From Halococcus salifodinae DSM 8989 (GTDB lineage: Archaea; Halobacteriota; Halobacteria; Halobacteriales; Halococcaceae): a stretch of DNA of 64,000 nucleotides. The notes under the pieces are model-generated. The model worked only from the letters and a program-made list of their open reading frames with translations, had not been told where the DNA came from and searched no databases. A program made the position numbers and the translations under genes. The DNA is taken from positions 1 through 64,000 of the forward strand of contig NZ_AOME01000070.1 of assembly GCF_000336935.1 (NCBI RefSeq), in the 5' to 3' direction. This document shows, one piece after another, positions 37,920 through 46,792 of this stretch (position 1 is the stretch's first letter; every line of letters starts with the position of its first letter).

Positions 37920-38484
37920 CCTCGTCCTGTTCGTTTCGAACCAGCTTCAAGTTTTTCGCTGTCACGAATGTGTAACCCGTACGACCGCTGTCAGAGATAC
38001 TGTGACAGCAACATCATCCCGATATGGGCCGGGATTCCGAGTGATCGCGGATCAGTAGTCTCAATTATATTTCAACTGGACACTACGAAGTTCCAAATCG
38101 GCCGCGTTGGCACGCCGTATTCGGCGTTCTTCGACATATTCCGCGGTTGGGATGTTACAGCACTGATTCCTGTTCGAAACCTCGGGTCGAATCCGCTGGC
38201 GAATCACCGACCAGCCAGTCGATCAGCGATGCGTCGGACGGACGATTTTCGAGCTCGTTTCGTATTGCTTCATACGATTTATTAGGTGGATGCTGGCCCA
38301 ACAATGTTCATTCGATCGTTCGCTCACCGAGCTGCGCGCTCGTCGTGTGTCGGCGCAACTGCCTCGGGCGGTTGTGGAGGAAACTACCGACCCAGCACTT
38401 CGACGGCCGAACCCTGGATCGATCCGATTACTTGCTTGTTCAATACGGATGGTATCCGAAGGATGACAGGAAGAGGAGTGCCTG
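37920..38484. other. long intergenic region with a possible protein-gene remnant
   Basis: About 565 bases without an intact gene. On the minus strand at 38155-38301 a 48-codon stretch between stops reads naturally (ELENRPSDASLIDWLVG in the middle) and ends VL-stop, so it may be the tail of a lost gene; no family was recognised. Plus-strand frames here look random. The part nearest 37919 should hold the promoter of the FGE gene. Confidence 0.35.
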
Positions 38485-38655
38485 CTACGCTGTCGCGCTG
38501 GAGTCGACGTCGTCGCCGATGGTGACGAAGCTGTACTCACAGTCCGGACAGCGCCACTTCACTTTCTCGCCGAGCCGGACCATCGTGCTCGCGGCGCGAT
38601 AGAACGTTCGCTCCTCGTCACAGGTCGGGCAGTCGTGGTCGCGTTCGAGACTCAT
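38485..38655 (-). CDS. small zinc-ribbon protein (DUF7838-like)
   Basis: A 56-residue protein starting MSLERDHDCPTCDEERTF, with a CPTC and a CPDC pair bracketing a beta-rich middle, which together would bind one zinc ion. The C-terminus is acidic. Start ATG 38655 is preferred; the longer frame upstream is Arg/Pro-rich and not conserved in character. It is divergent from the TrmB-family gene. A typical haloarchaeal mini-zinc-protein of unknown function. Confidence 0.75.
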   Translation of the reverse strand: MSLERDHDCPTCDEERTFYRAASTMVRLGEKVKWRCPDCEYSFVTIGDDVDSSATA

Positions 38656-38765
38656 GAGGCCGGTTTGGGAACCATCCCCCCTCAATGTACTGGTTCGCTG
38701 GCCACTCACCACGATACACTCCATTCTGATATACCGAACGGGTGGCGGCGTACGGTGAACCACAG

Positions 38766-38781
38766 TACTCAATTGGGTGTA
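38766..38781. promoter_or_regulatory. possible TrmB-type operator
   Basis: TACT-N7-GTGTA lies 18 bases before ATG 38799 of the TrmB-family gene. The site described for Halobacterium TrmB is TACT-N7/8-GAGTA, so one base differs. The position suggests autoregulation, which is known for TrmB, but the match is short and could be chance. Confidence 0.3.
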
Positions 38782-38798
38782 CGATGTGGGTGGTGACA

Positions 38799-39836
38799 AT
38801 GGTCTCGGACGATCTCGCCGGCGCACTCGACCGGGTGAACCAGCGATTCGACCTCAACGAGTACGAGACCGACGCCTATCTCGTGGTGCTCGAACACGGT
38901 CGACTGACCGCCTCGGAGATCGCCGACCGAACCGATATCCCCCAACCACGGGTGTACGACACCGTTCGGAGCCTCGGCGAGCGCGGTCTCGTCGAACTCC
39001 GGGAGTCTCGCCCCATCGAGGTGCTCGCGGTCGATCCCCAGACGGCGTTCGGGGGAGTCCACGACTCCCTCGACACGCTCATCGACGACCTCCGGACCCA
39101 CTACACCGCGCCCGCCCGTGACGCCGAGGCCGCCTCGCTCATCAAATCCCGCTCGACCATCCTCCGACACATCGAGAGCGTGATCGAGGAGGCCGAGTAC
39201 GAACTCATCCTCTCACTGACGCCCGATCTCGTCGGCCGATTCGAGGATCGACTCGCCGACCGACAGCGCGCGAACGTCGCCACCGAACTCCTCGTCACCC
39301 CCACTGCCGACGCCCCAGCTGCCGAAGAGTACGATTACGCGTCGATCGCCACCACCGTCCGGGCACGCGAGGGCGTCACGACCCCGGTGATCGCGGTCGG
39401 CGACGGCGAACACGCGGTCTACGCCACCCAGGACGCGATCGCGTGGAACCGCGAGCGGTACGGCGTGGTGTTCGACCGCTCGGAGCTCGGCTTCCTGGTC
39501 TCGGGGTTTTTCAACACGCTCCTCTGGACCACCGCCGAGCCCGTGCTCGACGACGGCGACGACCGGACGTTCCCCCGCCGATACGCCTCGATCCGGCGGT
39601 GTGTGGCGGATCTCGACGATGGCGAGGGACCGTTCACCGTGTCGGTTGAGGGCCGGGACACCGCTACCGGCGAGCCACGGACGGTGTCCGGAACAGTGCG
39701 CGAGGTCGCCCGCGACGAGACCGGCCTGACCGCCACCCTCACCATCGACACCGACGACGGCACGGTGACGGTCGGCGGTCGGGTCGCTGCCTTCGAGGAC
39801 GTCGAGGCCCACGAACTTCGTGTCGAACAGAATTGA
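38799..39836 (+). CDS. TrmB-family sugar-sensing transcriptional regulator
   Basis: A 345-residue regulator with an N-terminal winged helix-turn-helix (YETDAYLVVLEHGRLTASEI, IPQPRVYDTVRSLGERGLVE) and a C-terminal sensor domain (about residues 105-345) typical of TrmB. In Halobacterium TrmB controls gluconeogenesis and glycolysis genes, including pyruvate kinase. Here gntP, glycerate kinase and pyk genes follow within 6 kb, so the same role is likely. ATG 38784 in the same frame is an alternative start. A possible autoregulatory site overlaps the promoter. Confidence 0.85.
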   Translation: MVSDDLAGALDRVNQRFDLNEYETDAYLVVLEHGRLTASEIADRTDIPQPRVYDTVRSLGERGLVELRESRPIEVLAVDPQTAFGGVHDSLDTLIDDLRTHYTAPARDAEAASLIKSRSTILRHIESVIEEAEYELILSLTPDLVGRFEDRLADRQRANVATELLVTPTADAPAAEEYDYASIATTVRAREGVTTPVIAVGDGEHAVYATQDAIAWNRERYGVVFDRSELGFLVSGFFNTLLWTTAEPVLDDGDDRTFPRRYASIRRCVADLDDGEGPFTVSVEGRDTATGEPRTVSGTVREVARDETGLTATLTIDTDDGTVTVGGRVAAFEDVEAHELRVEQN

Positions 39837-39919
39837 TGGACGCAAGCTCTCCACGTCGAACATTCGAATTCCTGATAGGACGTGGATCTCACGTTAGCTT
39901 CTGAAAATCGGTGCCTCTC

Positions 39920-39933
39920 CGCGATATATCGCG
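39920..39933. promoter_or_regulatory. 14-base perfect palindrome in the trmB-gntP spacer
   Basis: CGCGATATATCGCG is a perfect palindrome about 85 bases after the regulator gene and 195 before gntP. It could be an operator or a weak hairpin. Its centre ATATAT makes it a possible TATA-type sequence as well. No protein can be assigned. Confidence 0.35.
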
Positions 39934-40028
39934 ATAGTCTGTAGAGACGTTCGAAACTATCGTTCGACTGGGATGCATATTCCCCTGACCCGACCTCGAC
40001 ATAACCCGGGACCATCCACGACCATCGA

Positions 40029-40050
40029 ACACGAACAATGTTGTTCGTGT
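40029..40050. promoter_or_regulatory. 22-base inverted repeat upstream of the gntP-type gene
   Basis: Arms ACACGAACAA and TTGTTCGTGT are perfectly complementary around a central TG. The site ends 45 bases before the TATA-like box of the GntP gene, a position where archaeal activators and some repressors bind. Its length and perfection suggest a dimeric regulator's operator rather than a terminator, because no T run follows. Confidence 0.5.
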
Positions 40051-40094
40051 AAGTTATTTGTGCCCATCAATAATGTTCACAAAAACACATAGAA

Positions 40095-40102
40095 TTTATA
40101 TA
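40095..40102 (+). promoter_or_regulatory. TATA box of the GntP gene
   Basis: TTTATATA at 40095-40102 is centred about 29 bases before ATG 40128. This predicts a leaderless mRNA and supports that start over the upstream GTG 40113. Confidence 0.6.
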
Positions 40103-40127
40103 CCCCAGATCGGTGGTGTATCGGGAA

Positions 40128-41489
40128 ATGCTCACAGGACTACCGCTGATACTGTTGCTGCTCGCAGCAGTTGCGTTCATCGTTTTCGCAACGGCGAAAC
40201 TCAATCTCCACGCCTTCCTCACGCTCCTCGTCGCTGCGTACGCGACCGGCCTCATCGCTGGCCTCGATCCGACGAACGCGGCCACGCTCGTCACTGACGG
40301 CTTCGGTAACGTTCTCGGGTATATCGGCATCGTCATCCTCGCCGGCACCATCATCGGAAAGGCACTCGAACGCTCCGGTGCGGCGATCGTCATCGCGGAC
40401 ACCATCCTCGGTCTCATCGGCGAGGACAACACCGCCGAGGTCATGGCGGTTACCGGCAGCCTCGTCAGCATCCCCGTTTTCTGTGACTCGGGGTACGTCA
40501 TCCTCTCCGGTCTGGGGCGATCGCTCGCGGAGCGCTCGAAGCTCTCGCTCGCGACCATCAGTGTCGCCCTCGCCAGTGGTCTGTACGTCACTCACGTGTT
40601 CGTTCCACCGACGCCCGGCCCCATCGCCGCCGCCGGCATTCTCGGTGCCGACGTCGGCCTCGTCATGCTCGCTGGGATCGCCGTGAGCGTCCCCATCACG
40701 TTCGTCGGGGCGAAGTGGGCGACGACCGTCGCTTCTCGCTACCACATCGATCCGGATCCGGACATGACGATGGACGACGTCAAGGAGGAGTACGGCACCC
40801 TTCCGTCGCCGGCGCGATCGTTCACCCCCATTCTCCTGCCCATCGTCCTCATCACGATCGGTAGTATCGCTTCGTACCCCAGCGCTGACGATCCCGCCTT
40901 CGTCGCCGGAGCGCTCCAGGACTGGTTGCTGTTCTTCGGCGACCCGGCCGTCGCGCTCATCATCGGTGCCTTCGCGAGCTTCGCAGTCGTCCCCGAGATC
41001 ACCGACGAAGTCACCGACGAGTGGGTGAGTGACGGTCTGACCGACGCTGCCGTCATCGTCGCGGTCACCGGCGCTGGCGGAGCCTTCGGCAACGTGCTCT
41101 CGGCGCTCCCGCTCGAGGGTTTCATCAGCAACACGTTCGGCGGACTCGGTATCGGTCTCTTCGCCGCGTTCGTCACCGCCGCCGCCCTCAAAACCGCGCT
41201 CGGATCGTCGACGGTCGCCATCCTCACCACCGCAGGCCTCGTCGCCCCGCTCCTCGGTTCGCTCGGCCTCGCGTCCCAGTGGGGACGCGTCTTCGCCGTC
41301 CTCGCCATCGGTGCCGGTAGCATGACGGTCAGCCACGCCAACGACTCGTACTTCTGGATCATCACCGAGTTCTCCGACATGGAAACCGCGACCGCTTACC
41401 AGGCCTGGACGGCCGGAACGCTCGTCCTCGGTCTCTCGAGTATCGTCTGGATCGTCGTCCTCCAGAACATCGTCGGCATGCTCGGCTGA
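40128..41489 (+). CDS. GntP-family gluconate/glycerate permease
   Basis: A 453-residue transporter with about 12-13 hydrophobic segments and the GntP signatures SIPVFCDSGYVILSGL and VPPTPGPIAAAGILGADVG. GntP proteins import gluconate or related hydroxy acids with protons. A glycerate 2-kinase lies just downstream on the opposite strand, so D-glycerate or gluconate is the likely substrate. The start is supported by a TATA box for a leaderless transcript and preceded by a 22-base palindrome. Confidence 0.9.
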   Translation: MLTGLPLILLLLAAVAFIVFATAKLNLHAFLTLLVAAYATGLIAGLDPTNAATLVTDGFGNVLGYIGIVILAGTIIGKALERSGAAIVIADTILGLIGEDNTAEVMAVTGSLVSIPVFCDSGYVILSGLGRSLAERSKLSLATISVALASGLYVTHVFVPPTPGPIAAAGILGADVGLVMLAGIAVSVPITFVGAKWATTVASRYHIDPDPDMTMDDVKEEYGTLPSPARSFTPILLPIVLITIGSIASYPSADDPAFVAGALQDWLLFFGDPAVALIIGAFASFAVVPEITDEVTDEWVSDGLTDAAVIVAVTGAGGAFGNVLSALPLEGFISNTFGGLGIGLFAAFVTAAALKTALGSSTVAILTTAGLVAPLLGSLGLASQWGRVFAVLAIGAGSMTVSHANDSYFWIITEFSDMETATAYQAWTAGTLVLGLSSIVWIVVLQNIVGMLG

Positions 41490-41539
41490 TCGCCACTCGG
41501 GTACGGTAGGGCCAGGCGAACGGCCGTCACGAACTCGAC

Positions 41540-42886
41540 TCAGTTCGTCGCTTCGGTATCGTCGACGACGAGTACCCGCAGATCGTTCACGTTCGTTCCT
41601 GTCGGACCGGTTTCGACGAGCGCATCGGCAGCCTCGAGAAACGGGGCGGCCTCGTTCGAAGCCAGCGCTGCCCGTGCTTCTTTCGTCGTTCCATCGACTG
41701 TCTTCGCGTCGATGATGGCACCGGCCGCGTCGGACGCACCGTCGATCCCGTCCGTGTCGACGCTCCCGACGACGATACCATCGGCGTCGAGTTCGATCGC
41801 CGCACTGAGCGCGAACTCCTGGTTCGGCCCGCCGGCACCGCTTCCGGTGGACAGCGTCACCGTGGTCTCACCGCCCGAGAGGACGACCGCCGGTGGGTCG
41901 AGTGGGGTTCCCGTCGCGCGGATCTCCTCTGCGATCCCGACGTGGGTTTTGGCCGCCTCGTGTGCCTCGCCGCGCACGCGCGAACTGAGGACGAGCGGCG
42001 TGTAGCCGTGGTCGGCGGCCGTATCGGCGGCAGCCCGGAGTGCCGTGAGCCCGTTCGCGAGGACGTGTGTCTCCACCCGCGCGAAAGCGTCGGCGTCGGG
42101 CGTTGGGGTCTCGGCGAGATCGCCCTCGGTGCCGCGTTCGAGGTGACGTTCCGCACGAGGTGGTAGTGTCACGTCGTAGCGATCGATGACGTCGAGCGCG
42201 TCGGCGTACGTGGAGCTATCCGGGACCAACGGACCGCTCGCGATGACGTCGAGATCGTCGCCAACGACGTCGCTGAGCAGGAGTCCCACGACGGTCGCCG
42301 GTGCCGCAGCCGCCGCGAGTCGGCCGCCCTTGATCGCCGAGAGATGCTTCCGTACGGCGTTGATCTCGTGAATCGTCGCACCGGTCCCGAGCAAGTCGTC
42401 CGTGACCGTTTGGAGGTCGGCGAGCGTGACGTCGCCGGCCGGTGCCGGAAGCAGCGCACTCCCACCGCCCGTGATGACGCCGAGAACGAGCGTGTCAGCC
42501 GTCGCGCCGGTGGCGTGAGCGAGAACTCGCTCCGCACCGGCGACTCCTCGTTCGTTCGGCGTCGGGTGGCTGCCGGTGACGACATCGATCGTCGACAGCG
42601 GTTCCGGGACGTCGGTCACGACGACACCACCCGTTAGTCGGTCACCGAGTATCGATTCGAGCGCGGCGGCGACCTTTCCGGCGGCGTTTCCACCGCCGAG
42701 AACGAGGACGTCGTCGTACGAGGCGAGATCGTAGACCGCCCCGTCGATCTCGAGGCCGTCTTCGGTGAGTGAAACAGCGTCTTCGACGACCGTCGCCGGG
42801 TGCGCCGCTTCGACTCCGGCGTCGATACACGACCGTGCGACCGCTCGTGGCGTGGCAGCTTCGATCGGGGCGTCATCACGAGTCAT
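41540..42886 (-). CDS. glycerate 2-kinase (MOFRL family)
   Basis: A 448-residue type-2 glycerate kinase. Motifs include VLVLGGGNAAGKVAAALE near the N-terminus, LGVITGGGSALLPAPAG in the middle (nucleotide/phosphate loop) and VVLSGGETTVTLSTGSGAGG near the MOFRL domain. It phosphorylates D-glycerate to 2-phosphoglycerate, which enters lower glycolysis. It converges with the GntP gene and is divergent from pyruvate kinase, with a perfect 26-base palindrome between the divergent starts. Confidence 0.9.
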   Translation of the reverse strand: MTRDDAPIEAATPRAVARSCIDAGVEAAHPATVVEDAVSLTEDGLEIDGAVYDLASYDDVLVLGGGNAAGKVAAALESILGDRLTGGVVVTDVPEPLSTIDVVTGSHPTPNERGVAGAERVLAHATGATADTLVLGVITGGGSALLPAPAGDVTLADLQTVTDDLLGTGATIHEINAVRKHLSAIKGGRLAAAAAPATVVGLLLSDVVGDDLDVIASGPLVPDSSTYADALDVIDRYDVTLPPRAERHLERGTEGDLAETPTPDADAFARVETHVLANGLTALRAAADTAADHGYTPLVLSSRVRGEAHEAAKTHVGIAEEIRATGTPLDPPAVVLSGGETTVTLSTGSGAGGPNQEFALSAAIELDADGIVVGSVDTDGIDGASDAAGAIIDAKTVDGTTKEARAALASNEAAPFLEAADALVETGPTGTNVNDLRVLVVDDTEATN

Positions 42887-43193
42887 ACCGCTGTAGTCCG
42901 ACGGAATTCCTAAAGACGCTCCGACTCGATTCGCCCGTCACCGACCCCGCCTCCGGAAGCACCTCGTGGCAGCGCTGCTTCGTCGAGTTCTGGTAGTCGT
43001 GTGCGTTTTCACGCCACTCGGCGACTCTCGGCCCAACGTTGGGCCGAGAGAGTGCAGCCGTGGTCTGTGAGAACGGCGACTGTCGGCACGTCCTTCGTCG
43101 ATCGATCTCCCTGGTGGTGGGACGCGTCGATGCGTGGGGTTCATCCGATGGCATCACGTACCTCGCTTCGAGTGTAGAAACGTCCGGAGAACC
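42887..43193. other. divergent promoter region between glycerate kinase and pyruvate kinase
   Basis: About 300 bases between two divergent starts. It holds the 26-base perfect palindrome at 43025-43050. No ORF of quality is present; the pyruvate kinase frame is open upstream to 43134 but homology starts at 43194. Promoter elements for both genes must lie here, but none has a clear TATA match. Confidence 0.45.
43025..43050. promoter_or_regulatory. 26-base perfect palindrome between divergent kinase genes
   Basis: CTCTCGGCCCAAC and its exact reverse complement abut with no spacer. Such a long perfect palindrome is unlikely by chance. It lies 139 bases from the glycerate kinase start and 144 bases from the pyruvate kinase start. 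It could be a shared operator for a dimeric or tetrameric regulator, or a cruciform-forming element. There is no T run to suggest termination. Confidence 0.55.
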
Positions 43194-44936
43194 ATGCATA
43201 CAACGAAAATCGTCTGTACGCTCGGTCCCGCCTCGGAGTCGCGCGAAACCGTCGCGGCGCTCGCCGACGCCGGCATGGCGCTCGCGCGGTTCAACGCCAG
43301 CCACGGCTCGACCGACGACCGAGCGACCCTCATCGAGCGGGTCCGCGACGTCGACGCGACGAGCGACGCGTCGGTCGCCACGCTGCTCGATCTCCCCGGT
43401 CCCGAGATCCGGACCGCGCCGCTCGACGAATCGATCGAGCTCGCGACGGGATCGGAGATTCGGTTCGTCCCGGGCGAGACCGCGACCCCCGAAGAAGTCG
43501 GTCTCTCGACGCCGATCGCGGGCGTCGAGCCCGGCGATCGGGTGTTGCTCGACGACGGACGGATCGAGACCACCGTCGCGGAAAGCGAGGGGACCGCAGT
43601 GCGTGCGCGCGTCGATTCGGGCGGGCCACTCGGCGGGCGCGCGGGCGTCAACGTCCCCGGCGTGGATCTCGGGCTCGACGTCCCCACCGAGGACGACCGG
43701 CGCGAACTCGATCTCGCCGCCGACGCCAACGTCGATTTCGTCGCCGCGAGTTTCGTCCGGAGCGCCGACGACGTGTACGCCGTGAACGAGGCGCTCGAAG
43801 CACGCGACGCCGAGATCCCGGTAATCGCGAAGATCGAGCGCGCCGACGCGGTGGCGAACCTCGACGGGATCGTCGAGGCGGCCGACGGCGTGATGGTCGC
43901 CCGCGGCGATCTCGGTGTGGAGTGCCCCCTCGAAGAAGTGCCGCTGATCCAAAAGCGGATCATCCGCCGGTGTCACGACGCTGGAGTGCCGGTCATCACC
44001 GCGACCGAGATGCTCGATTCGATGACGCACGCGCGCCGCCCGACCCGCGCCGAGGCCTCCGACGTCGCGAACGCGGTGCTCGACGGCACCGATGCGGTGA
44101 TGCTCTCGGGTGAGACCGCGGTCGGCGACCATCCCGTGCGGGTCGTGGAAGCGATGGAGGGGCTGGTCGGCGAGATCGAAGGCAGCGCCGAGTATGCCGA
44201 GGGTATCGAGCGGATGGTGCCCAAACCCGGCGACTCCCGGACCGGCGCGCTCGCACGATCCGCACGGTATCTCGCCCGCGACATCGACGCCGCGGCGGTG
44301 GTGGCGGCCACCGAGTCGGGCTATACGGCACGAAAGGCCGCGAAGTACCGCCCCGACGTGCCGGTGGTCGCGGTGACGCCCGACGATCAGGTACGTCGAC
44401 GGCTCGGCCTCGTGGCAGGGGTGATCCCGCGGCACGCGCCGCTGACGGGACCGAACGAAAGCGTGGACGCCGTGATCCGCAATGCGGTCCAGACCGCACT
44501 CGACGCGGGCGTCGCCGATGCGGGCGACACGGTGGTGGTGCTCGCCGGGATGATGACCGATCTCGAAGGCGCGAACACCACCAACACGCTCAAGGTCCAC
44601 GTCGCGGCCGAGATCCTCGCGACGGGCCGTTCGGTGGTCGATGGCCGGGTCTCCGGACCGCTCTCTCGTACTGTGGACGGCGATCTCACCGGGCTTTCCG
44701 AAGGGACGATCCTGTCCCTCTCCGCCGACTTCGACGACGAGTTCGACGGCGACCCCACCCGGCTCGGGGGGATCGTCAGCGCCCACGAGGGCGTCACGGG
44801 GTATCCCGCGATCGTCGCGCGCGAGGCCGGTCTCCCGATGGTCTCGAACGTCTCACTGTCCGACGTCGACGAGGGCGATCACGTCACGCTCGATGCTGGC
44901 CGCGGCGTCGTCTACGAGGGGAGCGTCGGCGGATAA
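43194..44936 (+). CDS. pyk: pyruvate kinase with C-terminal PEP-utiliser domain
   Basis: A 580-residue enzyme. The first ~460 residues are a classical pyruvate kinase: MHTTKIVCTLGPAS, LARFNASHGS, the IAKIERADAV motif with the active-site Lys, and VARGDLGVE, ATEMLDSM and SGETAVG. The last ~90 residues are an extra PEP-utilising-enzyme mobile domain (GGIVSAHEGVTGYPAIVARE), found in many haloarchaeal and some bacterial pyruvate kinases; the His in SAHEG would be the phosphorylatable residue of that domain. It converts PEP and ADP to pyruvate and ATP. Start ATG 43194 is where the family begins. Confidence 0.94.
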   Translation: MHTTKIVCTLGPASESRETVAALADAGMALARFNASHGSTDDRATLIERVRDVDATSDASVATLLDLPGPEIRTAPLDESIELATGSEIRFVPGETATPEEVGLSTPIAGVEPGDRVLLDDGRIETTVAESEGTAVRARVDSGGPLGGRAGVNVPGVDLGLDVPTEDDRRELDLAADANVDFVAASFVRSADDVYAVNEALEARDAEIPVIAKIERADAVANLDGIVEAADGVMVARGDLGVECPLEEVPLIQKRIIRRCHDAGVPVITATEMLDSMTHARRPTRAEASDVANAVLDGTDAVMLSGETAVGDHPVRVVEAMEGLVGEIEGSAEYAEGIERMVPKPGDSRTGALARSARYLARDIDAAAVVAATESGYTARKAAKYRPDVPVVAVTPDDQVRRRLGLVAGVIPRHAPLTGPNESVDAVIRNAVQTALDAGVADAGDTVVVLAGMMTDLEGANTTNTLKVHVAAEILATGRSVVDGRVSGPLSRTVDGDLTGLSEGTILSLSADFDDEFDGDPTRLGGIVSAHEGVTGYPAIVAREAGLPMVSNVSLSDVDEGDHVTLDAGRGVVYEGSVGG

Positions 44937-45079
44937 CTGCTCGTTCGTCGCGCAACACCGTTCGCCCGATCACTACGCTGCACGCGACCGTTCATCATGA
45001 CACACGATACGACACATCTCACATTCGCTCGTACCGACCGACGACCGCCCGCTGGGGACGATCCCTCTCGCGGTGAACG

Positions 45080-46171
45080 ATGATTGACGGCTCACTCGAC
45101 GAGCTGTTCGACGGGTTCACCGCACGCGACTGGCGGTCGGACGCGTCTGGGACTGTGCGATTCGCGATGATCGGCCTCGGGTGGTGGACGAAGGAGATGG
45201 CGATGCCCGCCGTCACCGACTCCGAACTCTGTGAGACAACGGTCGTCGTCAGCAGCTCGAAGGAGCGCGCAACCGACCTCGCCGAGACCCACGAAACCGT
45301 CGAGCACGGCCTGACCTACGACGAGTTCCACGACGGCGCGGCGAGCGAAGCCTACGACGCGGTGTACATCGCCACGCCGAACGCGCTCCATCTCCAGTAC
45401 GCAGAGACCGCGGCCGCCCTCGACAAAGCGATCCTGTGTGAGAAACCGATGGAAGCCACCGTCGAGCGCGCCGAGGAGTTGGTCGCGGCCTGCGAAGACG
45501 CCACGCTGATGATCGCCTACCGGATGCACACCGAGCCGGCGGTCCGGCGGGCGCGCGAACTCGTCAGATCGGGGTTCATCGGCGACGTCGTCGGGGTCCA
45601 CGGTGCGATGACCCAGCGGCTCCTCGACATGTTCGACGACCCGAACCACTGGCGGCTCGATCCAGACCTCGCGGGCTACGGCGCGAGCGTGATGGACCTC
45701 GGAATCTACCCGCTCAACACCGCACGATTCGTGCTCGACGCCGATCCCGTCTCGGTGTCCGCCCGGATGCACTCGGCTCACGACGCGTTCGCGGACGTCC
45801 CCGACGAGCGCGCGAGCTTCCGGCTCGATTTCGAGGACGGCGTGACGGCGTCGTGTACCGCGAGCCAGAATGCCGCGCGATCGAGCCACCTCCAGATCAC
45901 CGGGACGGAGGGCGAACTCGAACTCGACCCCGTCTTCTTCCCCGACGAACCCCGCCGGCTGCGGATCCGCCGAGGCGACCTCGACGCCACCTTCGATTTC
46001 GACCAGCGCGACCAGATGACCGAGGAGTTTACCTACTTCGCCGATCGGGTGCTCGCCGGCGAGGAACCCCATCCCGACGGCGAGCACGGCCTGGCCGACA
46101 TGAAGATCCTGCGCGCGATCTACGAAGCGGGTGAAACCGGCGACGTCGTCGACGTGGCTGGCGAGCACTGA
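45080..46171 (+). CDS. Gfo/Idh/MocA oxidoreductase, D-xylose 1-dehydrogenase-like
   Basis: A 363-residue NAD(P)-dependent oxidoreductase. The Rossmann motif is [15 protein letters not shown], followed by the [11 protein letters not shown] and LCEKPMEA motifs (conserved Lys of EKP) of the family. It resembles haloarchaeal D-xylose 1-dehydrogenase (Gfo6 type), which oxidises D-xylose to xylono-lactone with NADP. The xylonate dehydratase gene on the same chromosome segment (52997-54235) supports this. Glucose or arabinose as alternative substrate cannot be excluded. Confidence 0.78.
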   Translation: MIDGSLDELFDGFTARDWRSDASGTVRFAMIGLGWWTKEMAMPAVTDSELCETTVVVSSSKERATDLAETHETVEHGLTYDEFHDGAASEAYDAVYIATPNALHLQYAETAAALDKAILCEKPMEATVERAEELVAACEDATLMIAYRMHTEPAVRRARELVRSGFIGDVVGVHGAMTQRLLDMFDDPNHWRLDPDLAGYGASVMDLGIYPLNTARFVLDADPVSVSARMHSAHDAFADVPDERASFRLDFEDGVTASCTASQNAARSSHLQITGTEGELELDPVFFPDEPRRLRIRRGDLDATFDFDQRDQMTEEFTYFADRVLAGEEPHPDGEHGLADMKILRAIYEAGETGDVVDVAGEH

Positions 46172-46217
46172 TAGGGTTGGTGTAACTGGTCGGCCCCATC
46201 TCGAAACCGTCGGTACT

Positions 46218-46643
46218 TCACGAACTGATGTAGGTTACAACTCGTCGTGTGGTAGCCCCAACGGCGGCTACGCTGACACCAATTCCGAAGGCAAGAGCAA
46301 GGAGTGTGGGTACGAAACCAAACCCGGCTGGGTCATAACTCGGAACGAGATCAAAATAGAGCCAGATACCCAGTGAGAACTCCAGCCCGATTACGGCCAT
46401 AACTGGCACCAATGCACTCACGAGAAGACCGTCGTTGAGGTAGGCAGTGACTAGCGCCACAGCGCCTGCTAACAGCGGAATAGAAGGCACAATCAACAGA
46501 AACGTGAACGGAAGACCTTCATATACCGGAAAACCCGTGTACACCACAAGACTTGCAAAGAAAGTAACCGCAGCGAGGACGAGAACCTGTCGGGTACGGT
46601 GCTGGTTGCGACCGAAGAGGATGGGGGCGTTGGCATAACTCAT
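46218..46643 (-). CDS. hypothetical four-helix membrane protein
   Basis: A 141-residue protein with a short polar N-terminus (MSYANAPILFGRNQHRTRQ) and four hydrophobic segments, the last two flanked by LVPSYDPAGFGF. No domain recognised. Codons are less GC-rich than those of the sugar genes around it. It converges with the Gfo/Idh/MocA gene. Function unknown. Confidence 0.6.
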   Translation of the reverse strand: MSYANAPILFGRNQHRTRQVLVLAAVTFFASLVVYTGFPVYEGLPFTFLLIVPSIPLLAGAVALVTAYLNDGLLVSALVPVMAVIGLEFSLGIWLYFDLVPSYDPAGFGFVPTLLALAFGIGVSVAAVGATTRRVVTYISS

Positions 46644-46792
46644 AGTAGCTCATTTACGCTCTTTCTATAAATAACTTGACCACCAATTCTAACGGGTTCT
46701 GCGGCGCGACCAACTGGTTACTGGTAGCCGCCGACTTTGTGTCGACGGCATACCGATATGACGTACAACGATTCCTATGAGCGTCCCGCCCG

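Noticed and set aside
38147-38602. 151-codon plus-strand frame
   Set aside because: Ser/Arg/Cys-rich random composition and overlaps the real zinc-ribbon gene on the minus strand.
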